Assembly: GCA_964568805.1 (NCBI GenBank)
Contig: CAZMRW010000077.1
Location: forward strand, 1 to 21,325
Source of the DNA: CAZMRW01 sp964568805
GTDB lineage: Bacteria; Pseudomonadota; Gammaproteobacteria; Methylococcales; Methylomonadaceae
Direction: 5' to 3'
Length of the DNA stretch: 21,325 bases
In this document: positions 16,265 to 21,325 of the stretch, piece after piece
Numbering within the stretch: the stretch's first letter is position 1
Layout of the letters: the number at the start of each line of letters is the position of its first letter
The notes under the pieces: model-generated
The model's input: only the letters and a program-made list of their open reading frames with translations
The model's database searches: none
Told to the model about the DNA's origin: nothing
Made by a program: the position numbers and the translations under genes

Positions 16265-16834
16265 ATGGCGCAGGATTCTCAGCATCTGATCTGGATAGAC
16301 CTGGAAATGACCGGGCTTAACCCTGATACCGATTTGATTATTGAGATTGCGACGATTGTTACCGATAAGGACCTGAACATTCTTGCCCAAGGGCCGGTGC
16401 TGGCGATTCATCAATCCGATGCCGCATTGGCAGCCATGGATGACTGGAATCAGCAACATCATGGACAATCCGGTTTAATCGAGCGGGTAAGATATTCCGA
16501 AATAAACGATGCCGAAGCGGAAAGGCGGACGATCGAATTTCTAAAAAAATGGGTTCCGGAAAATACGTCTCCGATGTGTGGAAACAGCATCGGCCAGGAC
16601 CGGCGTTTTCTTTATCGCTATATGCCGAAACTGGAAGCTTATTTTCATTATCGAAATATCGATGTGTCTACGTTAAAAGAACTGGCCGCGCGATGGGCTC
16701 CGGAACTGAAAAACGGGTTTAACAAGGTCTCTGCTCATCAGGCTCTGGACGATATCAAGGAATCGATCGAGGAACTGAATTATTACCGGGAACACTTTAT
16801 TGCAGACAAGTATGCGAAAGGGCGCATGATTTAG
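16265..16834 (+). CDS. orn: Oligoribonuclease (DEDDh 3'-5' exonuclease)
   Basis: The 189-residue cytoplasmic enzyme degrades RNA dinucleotides and tiny oligonucleotides, including pGpG from cyclic-di-GMP breakdown. All catalytic residues of the DEDDh set are seen: D12 and E14 in WIDLEMTGL, D112 in CGNSIGQDRRFL, and H158 and D163 in SAHQALDDI. Length is near the usual 180 or so. The start is fixed by GGAGG. It is the first gene of a plus-strand row with crcB (11 nt downstream), a DUF190 gene and serS. With a diguanylate cyclase in the same window there is a biochemical but not a positional link to cyclic-di-GMP turnover. Confidence 0.97.
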   Translation: MAQDSQHLIWIDLEMTGLNPDTDLIIEIATIVTDKDLNILAQGPVLAIHQSDAALAAMDDWNQQHHGQSGLIERVRYSEINDAEAERRTIEFLKKWVPENTSPMCGNSIGQDRRFLYRYMPKLEAYFHYRNIDVSTLKELAARWAPELKNGFNKVSAHQALDDIKESIEELNYYREHFIADKYAKGRMI

Positions 16835-16845
16835 ATTTTTGGCTT

Positions 16846-17553
16846 ATGAATCAATTGATTGTCATCGCTCTGGGCGGTGCCTGCGGCTCGGTGCTGCGAT
16901 TTATGGTTTCCTCGGGCATTTATCAGTGGCTGGGGCGGGCTTTCCCATACGGAACGCTTGCCGTTAATGTCATAGGCTCGTTTTTAATCGGATTGCTGGC
17001 CGAAGCGCTGATTCTTCAACGCGTCACTTTTAGCCTGGAATACCGGGCCGCCATCCTGGTCGGGGTATTGGGCGGCTTTACGACATTTTCCAGCTTTTCT
17101 CTGGAAACCCTGTATCTGATGGAACAGGGCGCATGGACCAAAGCGGCGCTCAATGTCACAGTCAGTATTGCGGCCTGTCTGTTTGCGGTCTGGATTGGCC
17201 TGCTGCTGGGCAGATCACTGTGGTACTATTCGGATGGCGTTTTTCGGTGGGAGGACGGAATGTTTCCTTTCGCGCTGGTAATTGTTAATTGTGTACTCGC
17301 CTTTTTGATAGGTCTCGTCGGGGCGATTTTATTCCAGAAAGTTACGATGTCGATGGAACATCGGGCCGCGATCATGGTGGTGATCGTCGGCGCCTATTTA
17401 ACCTTGGCCGGTTTATATGTGATTCTTTATTTGATCGAACACGGCTATTCCTTTGAAAGTCATTTGACTATCATGTTGGGCGTTTTTGCCAGTAATGGAC
17501 TGATGTGCATTTTTTTGCTTTGGATGGGTTATTTGGCAGGTAAGCAGATATGA
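16846..17553 (+). CDS. crcB: Fused double CrcB/Fluc fluoride channel with degenerate second half
   Basis: CrcB/Fluc proteins export fluoride as dual-topology dimers of about 125 residues; this one has 235 and two repeats. Repeat 1 is complete: GGACGSVLR (10-18), the polar-track N41 in GTLAVN, and the TM3 break and Phe-box GGFTTFSSF (76-84). Repeat 2 (140-232) aligns clearly: FPFALVIVN148 with FPYGTLAVN41, EHRAAIM with EYRAAIL. It lacks the first helix, and TTFSSF has become LTLAGL (185-190), losing both Phe. Four helices plus three would place repeat 2 upside down relative to repeat 1, which suits a built-in antiparallel pair. Probably an active single-pore channel, resembling the eukaryotic FEX logic; this is inference. 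No fluoride riboswitch precedes it. The TGA overlaps the ATG of the DUF190 gene by 4 nt. Confidence 0.9.
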   Translation: MNQLIVIALGGACGSVLRFMVSSGIYQWLGRAFPYGTLAVNVIGSFLIGLLAEALILQRVTFSLEYRAAILVGVLGGFTTFSSFSLETLYLMEQGAWTKAALNVTVSIAACLFAVWIGLLLGRSLWYYSDGVFRWEDGMFPFALVIVNCVLAFLIGLVGAILFQKVTMSMEHRAAIMVVIVGAYLTLAGLYVILYLIEHGYSFESHLTIMLGVFASNGLMCIFLLWMGYLAGKQI

Positions 17554-17867
17554 GTTCAAAAAACATAACCGTAGCCAGAATTTACTCGATGGAGGGGCAT
17601 GATTTATTGAATCAGGCCCTGGCTATCCTTCGTGATGAAGATATAAACGGCGCCACGGTGATCAGAGGTATTGAGGGCATCGGCGCATCGGGTGAACCCC
17701 ATACATCGTCGTTGCTGGATTTATCCCTGAATTTGCCGTTGGTCATCGAGTTTTACGATGAGCCCGTCAAAGTCGAAAAAGCAATTGTTGCGCTGCAGTC
17801 GAAACTCGAATTCAAACACATTGTCAGCTGGCCGGCAACGGCCTATTCGATCGATTCAAATTCTTAA
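17550..17867 (+). CDS. DUF190 PII-like protein paired with the CrcB channel
   Basis: This 105-residue cytoplasmic protein belongs to DUF190 (COG1993). It shows the family signature GATVIRGIEGIGASG (about 34-48), an H-T-S-x-L-L-D-L-S stretch and LPLVIEF. DUF190 proteins have a PII/CutA-like ferredoxin fold and are often encoded next to crcB; a direct role in gating the channel has been suggested by this neighbourhood but I know of no proof. The ATG (17550) overlaps the crcB stop as ATGA, so translation is coupled and the two products are likely made in proportion. serS follows 27 nt downstream. Confidence 0.88.
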   Translation: MSSKNITVARIYSMEGHDLLNQALAILRDEDINGATVIRGIEGIGASGEPHTSSLLDLSLNLPLVIEFYDEPVKVEKAIVALQSKLEFKHIVSWPATAYSIDSNS

Positions 17868-17894
17868 ATTATTAATATTAGGTCATTACGTTTT

Positions 17895-19169
17895 ATGTTA
17901 GATCCCCGTTTATTCAGAGCCGATCTTGATTTCGTCAAGCAACAGTTGAACCGGCGTTCGTTCGACTTCGATACCGAGCATTACTCCGCGCTGGAAGCCC
18001 GGCGCAAGGACTGCCAGGTGAAAACCCAGGAATTACAGAATGAACGCAACAGCCGTTCCAAAACGATCGGACATGCCAAAGCCAAAGGCGAAGATATTCA
18101 GCCTCTGTTGGACCAGGTCCAGCATCTGGGCGATCAACTGAAGGCATTGGAAACCGAATTATCGGATATTCAGGCCGAAATGACGGCGCTGATGGAAGGC
18201 ATCCCCAACATTCTGGACGACAGCGTGCCGGACGGCAGGAACGAGGAGAGCAATCTTGAAATCAGCCGCTGGGGCGAACCGCCATCCTTCGATTTTGAGC
18301 CGAAAGACCATGTCGATCTGGGCGCAAAAAATAGTAATATGGATTTCGAACTGGGTGCAAAAATTTCCGGCGCCCGCTTTGTTGTTCTGACCGGTCCGTT
18401 GGCAAGACTGCAGCGGGCGATCATTCAATTGATGCTTGACACCCATACCGGCGAGCACGGCTACAGCGAAACCTATGTGCCCTACTTAGTCAATGCCGAC
18501 AGCCTGCGGGGCACCGGGCAATTGCCCAAGTTCGAGGCCGACTTGTTCAAAGCCAGCCAGGACCCGGCCCTGTACCTGATCCCGACGGCGGAAGTGCCGG
18601 TCACCAATATCGTCAGGGATGTCATCGTCGATGCCAAGGACCTGCCGTTGAAATTTGTCTGTCACAGCCCCTGTTTCCGCAGTGAAGCCGGCGCCTATGG
18701 CCGCGATGTGCGCGGCATGATCCGTCAGCATCAGTTCGAAAAAGTGGAAATCGTGCAGATTACCCGGCCCGACGATTCGGCACGGGCGCACGAAGAACTG
18801 ACCGCCCATGCCGAGGCGATTCTGCAAAAATTGAATCTGCCTTACCGCAAGATGCTGTTGTGCGCGGGCGATACCGGCTTTTCGTCATCCAAAACTTATG
18901 ATCTGGAGGTTTGGCTGCCGGGGCAGGGCGCTTACCGGGAAATTTCTTCCTGCAGTAATTTCAAGGATTTTCAGGCGCGCCGGTTGCAGGCTCGCTGGCG
19001 CAACCCCGAAACCGGCAAACCCGAACTGGTACACACCTTGAACGGATCAGGCCTGGCCGCAGGCAGAACGCTGATTGCGGTCATGGAAAATTATCAGAAC
19101 GATAAAATGCAAATCCGCATTCCTGATGCCTTGCGGCCTTATATGGGCGGACAGGAGCTAATCGGATAA
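17895..19169 (+). CDS. serS: Seryl-tRNA synthetase
   Basis: The 424-residue class II synthetase charges tRNA-Ser (and the selenocysteine tRNA where present). The N-terminal tRNA-binding arm (about 25-105) has the charged, heptad-like composition of the SerRS antiparallel coiled coil. Motif 2 is near 260-277 (CFRSEAGAYGRDVRGMIR) and motif 3 near 380-399 (NGSGLAAGRTLIAVMEN). EISSCSNFKDFQARR is the family's serine-site segment. Length is typical. The Shine-Dalgarno is weak. It is probably transcribed with orn, crcB and the DUF190 gene, and perhaps from its own promoter. Confidence 0.98.
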   Translation: MLDPRLFRADLDFVKQQLNRRSFDFDTEHYSALEARRKDCQVKTQELQNERNSRSKTIGHAKAKGEDIQPLLDQVQHLGDQLKALETELSDIQAEMTALMEGIPNILDDSVPDGRNEESNLEISRWGEPPSFDFEPKDHVDLGAKNSNMDFELGAKISGARFVVLTGPLARLQRAIIQLMLDTHTGEHGYSETYVPYLVNADSLRGTGQLPKFEADLFKASQDPALYLIPTAEVPVTNIVRDVIVDAKDLPLKFVCHSPCFRSEAGAYGRDVRGMIRQHQFEKVEIVQITRPDDSARAHEELTAHAEAILQKLNLPYRKMLLCAGDTGFSSSKTYDLEVWLPGQGAYREISSCSNFKDFQARRLQARWRNPETGKPELVHTLNGSGLAAGRTLIAVMENYQNDKMQIRIPDALRPYMGGQELIG

Positions 19170-19186
19170 TTTGTTCCGGATTCGAT

Positions 19187-19203
19187 ACCGAAAAACCTTC
19201 GGT
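19187..19203 (+). terminator. Short hairpin after serS, weak terminator candidate
   Basis: ACCGAA (19187-19192) pairs perfectly with TTCGGT (19198-19203) over a 5-nt loop, 18 nt after the serS stop. The tail is TAAAATG, not a T-run, so termination may be weak or absent and proS may be partly reached by read-through. Confidence 0.25.
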
Positions 19204-19240
19204 TAAAATGACAACATCGATCCTGATCCATCCTTTAAGA

Positions 19241-19312
19241 AGGTGTTCTAAGGTACGAAGTGCATCAGAGAGGCAATGATGCGCTTCACTGCGTTTAGCA
19301 CATCCTACGGAA
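19241..19312. repeat. REP-like palindromic element between serS and proS
   Basis: GAAGTGCATCA (19257-19267) and TGATGCGCTTC (19277-19287) form an 11-bp stem with one mismatch (a G-U pair in RNA) and a 9-nt loop. The reverse strand reads GTAGGATGTGCTAAACGCAG then TGAAGCGCATCA. This recalls the abundant GTAGGATG...GCGCATC intergenic repeats I remember from gammaproteobacterial, including methanotroph, genomes. The sequence has no coding frame and its boundaries are approximate. Confidence 0.5.
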
Positions 19313-19365
19313 AGAATTGAATCGGTAAACTAACACTTTTGAATTTCTAACTTGTAAAAAACAGA

Positions 19366-21075
19366 ATGCGTACTTCCCAATTTCCACTCAATACCGTAAA
19401 AGAAACTCCCGTCGATGCCGTCATCGTCAGCCATCAATTGATGATCCGCGCAGGCCTCATCCGCAAGCTGGCGGCAGGCCTCTATTCCTGGCTGCCGTTG
19501 GGCCTGCGTGTGTTGCGCAAGGTGGAGAAGATCACGCGGGAGGAAATGGACAAAGCGGGGGCGCTGGAAGTCCTGATGCCGGCTCTGCAGCCGGCGGAAT
19601 TGTGGCAGGAGACTGGGCGCTGGGAACAATACGGTCCGGAACTGGCTCGTTTGAAAGACCGTCACGACCGCGATTTCTGTCTGGGTCCCACCCATGAGGA
19701 AATCATTACCGATTTGGCGCGTAATGAAATCAAAAGCTACAAGCAGTTGCCGATCACCTATTACCAGATACAGACCAAGTTTCGCGATGAAATCAGGCCC
19801 CGTTTCGGCGTGATGCGTTCCCGCGAATTCATCATGAAGGACGCCTATTCGTTTCATCTGGATCAGGCTTCCTTGCAGGAAACCTACGATGTCATGTATC
19901 AAACCTACACCAACATCTTCAACCGCTTCGGCCTGAAATTCCGCGCGGTCATCGCCGATTCCGGCTCGATCGGCGGCGCGGTCTCGCATGAATTCCACGT
20001 GCTAGCCGATTCCGGCGAAGACGCCATCGCCTTTTCGACCCAAAGCGATTATGCCGCCAATATCGAAAAAGCCGAAGCGCTGATGCCTTCCGGTTCAAGA
20101 AGCGCAGCCGGTCAGGAACTCAAGCTGATCGACACGCCGCAACAGCACAGCATTGAAGACGTCAGCGGTTTTTTTAATGTTCCAGCATGGCAATGCCTCA
20201 AGACGCTGATCGTCAAAGGGGAAGAGGATGGTCTGGTGGTCCTGTTGCTGAGAGGCGATCACGAGCTCAACGAAATCAAGGCTGCCAAAATAGAAGGCGT
20301 TCTATCGCCGTTGACCTTCGCCAGCGATCAGGAAGTCCAGGCCGTTTGCGGCTGCAAGCCGGGCTCCATCGGTCCGCTCGGCCTGAATGTCAGGATCATC
20401 GCGGACCGCAGCGCCGTGTTGATGTCCGATTTCGTCTGTGGCGCCAATCAGGACGGCAAACATTACAGCGGCGTCAATTGGGAACGCGATCTGCCGGTTC
20501 CGGATGAGATTGCCGATCTGCGCACCGTCGTCGCCGGCGACCCGAGCCCCGACGGCCAGGGCGAACTGACCATTGCCCGCGGCATCGAGGTTGGCCATAT
20601 CTTCCAGTTGGGAACCAAGTACAGCGGATCGATGAAAGCCGCGATCATTAACGAAGCCGGTAAAAACCAGACGATGACCATGGGCTGTTACGGTATCGGC
20701 ATTTCCCGCGTCGTCGCGGCGGCGATCGAGCAGAATCACGACGATCGGGGCATCATCTGGCCGGCAAGCCTGGCACCGTTTCAGGTCGCCATCTGCCCGA
20801 TGAACATGCACAAATCCGAACGACTCAAAGAAGTTTCGGAAAAACTGTACCGGGATTTGCAGGACGCCGGCATCGATGTGCTGTTTGATGACCGCAAGGT
20901 GCGTGCCGGTTTCATGTTTTCCGATATGGAACTGATCGGCATTCCGCACTGCATCATCATCGGCGACCGCGGCCTGGATGCCGGTACCGTCGAATACAAG
21001 GCCAGGACGGCGAAGGAAAATCAGGAAATTCCGATGGCGGAAGTGATTGAATTTTTGAAGGCCAAGCTGGCTTAG
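19366..21075 (+). CDS. proS: Prolyl-tRNA synthetase, bacterial type with editing domain
   Basis: The 569-residue class II synthetase charges tRNA-Pro. It starts MRTSQFPLNTVKETP, typical of the bacterial type. Landmarks include FCLGPTHEEI (about 105-114), motif 2 with RDEIRPRFGVMRSREFIMKDAYSFH near 140-163, the inserted editing (INS) domain at about 225-400 with GDHELNEIKAAK, VGHIFQLGTKYS just after it, motif 3 CYGIGISRVVAAAIEQ near 441-456, and the anticodon-binding domain to the C-terminus (DVLFDDRKVRAGFMFSDMEL). The INS domain should clear mischarged Ala-tRNA-Pro. The start ATG has no strong Shine-Dalgarno. It follows serS on the same strand after a 196-bp spacer holding the REP-like element. 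Confidence 0.98.
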   Translation: MRTSQFPLNTVKETPVDAVIVSHQLMIRAGLIRKLAAGLYSWLPLGLRVLRKVEKITREEMDKAGALEVLMPALQPAELWQETGRWEQYGPELARLKDRHDRDFCLGPTHEEIITDLARNEIKSYKQLPITYYQIQTKFRDEIRPRFGVMRSREFIMKDAYSFHLDQASLQETYDVMYQTYTNIFNRFGLKFRAVIADSGSIGGAVSHEFHVLADSGEDAIAFSTQSDYAANIEKAEALMPSGSRSAAGQELKLIDTPQQHSIEDVSGFFNVPAWQCLKTLIVKGEEDGLVVLLLRGDHELNEIKAAKIEGVLSPLTFASDQEVQAVCGCKPGSIGPLGLNVRIIADRSAVLMSDFVCGANQDGKHYSGVNWERDLPVPDEIADLRTVVAGDPSPDGQGELTIARGIEVGHIFQLGTKYSGSMKAAIINEAGKNQTMTMGCYGIGISRVVAAAIEQNHDDRGIIWPASLAPFQVAICPMNMHKSERLKEVSEKLYRDLQDAGIDVLFDDRKVRAGFMFSDMELIGIPHCIIIGDRGLDAGTVEYKARTAKENQEIPMAEVIEFLKAKLA

Positions 21076-21092
21076 TCGCGCAGGTGGGAACC

Positions 21093-21122
21093 AAAAGTAG
21101 GCGCATTAGGCGATACTTTTTT
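21093..21122 (+). terminator. Candidate intrinsic terminator of proS
   Basis: AAAAGTA (21093-21099) pairs with TACTTTT (21114-21120), with an inner CGC/GCG pairing and a T-run of six (21117-21122), 17 nt after the proS stop. The stem is AT-rich with bulges, so strength is doubtful. The AT-rich remainder to 21325 has no gene I can support. Confidence 0.4.
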
Positions 21123-21292
21123 ACTCACCGATTTTATGTGGATTTGAAGTATTGAAGGTGTGTTTTTTATTTTCTGCATAAGGTTGCTATCAAAAATTAA
21201 ATCTTATAGCATCTGATAAAATGGATTTCCGGTGTTGCGTTATACACCTGAGATTGAAAATTAATATGCACCTAATTCTACTTTGTTAAATT

Positions 21293-21322
21293 AACAGGGA
21301 ATTAACACCGACCTAACCTGTT
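21293..21322. repeat. Inverted repeat at the right edge
   Basis: AACAGG (21293-21298) and CCTGTT (21317-21322) form a perfect 6-bp dyad with an 18-nt spacer in AT-rich DNA. It could belong to the control region of a gene beyond the window. Short enough to be chance. Confidence 0.15.
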
Positions 21323-21325
21323 GAA

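Noticed and set aside
16835..16845. A fluoride riboswitch in front of crcB
   Set aside because: Only 11 nt separate orn from crcB, and I see no crcB-motif RNA in the spacer or in the 88 bp before orn.
17260..17553. The second half of the channel gene as a separate crcB paralogue
   Set aside because: The reading frame is continuous from 16846 with no stop, and the second half lacks a full first helix and an internal ribosome site.
19330..20949. Long open frames on the strand opposite proS (over 200 codons)
   Set aside because: They lie antisense to a fully conserved ProRS, their translations resemble no family I know, and GC-rich third positions explain the openness.
21123..21325. A gene or RNA at the right edge
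   Set aside because: The stretch is AT-rich with no frame, tRNA-like fold or known motif I can support.

Overview
The window reads as chromosomal DNA of a gammaproteobacterium, most probably a methanotroph of the Methylococcales type. That is an inference from gene content and protein flavour (an exosortase-associated TIGR04073-type envelope protein, an AlkB-type hydroxylase, Orn, RsgA, and gammaproteobacterial SerRS and ProRS); no rRNA or methane-oxidation gene is present to prove it. Base composition is moderate and even, and I see no insertion sequence, phage gene, tRNA, rRNA or CRISPR array.

Layout. 1-3002 (minus): a TIGR04073-type exported protein follows the transcription accessory protein gene tex. 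3003-3378 is a divergent control region with an extended -10 promoter facing each way. 3379-6462 (plus): a very large, divergent class A penicillin-binding protein. It converges on 6681-8726 (minus), a periplasmic-sensor PAS-GGDEF diguanylate cyclase.

8814-13788 (minus) is the most unusual part. It is a tightly packed three-gene unit: a NodU/TobZ-type O-carbamoyltransferase, a double-domain haem-oxygenase-like diiron protein with one degenerate half, and an AlkB-type membrane diiron hydroxylase. Reading frames overlap by 35 nt at the first junction and abut at the second. The combination looks like a small biosynthetic or lipid-tailoring pathway whose product I cannot name. The diguanylate cyclase lies 87 nt downstream in the same direction.

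14042-16176 (minus): rsgA is translationally coupled to an upstream M48/Ste24-type membrane metalloprotease. 16265-19169 (plus): orn, a fused double CrcB fluoride channel with a degenerate second half, a DUF190 PII-like protein and serS lie in a row. proS (19366-21075) follows after a spacer carrying a REP-like palindrome. The last 250 bases hold a possible terminator and AT-rich DNA with no gene I can see.

Housekeeping genes (tex, rsgA, orn, serS, proS) are ordinary. The points of interest are the carbamoyltransferase/diiron/AlkB cluster, the CrcB fusion whose architecture suits an inverted pseudo-dimer, and the atypical PBP with a roughly 190-residue insertion in its transpeptidase domain.
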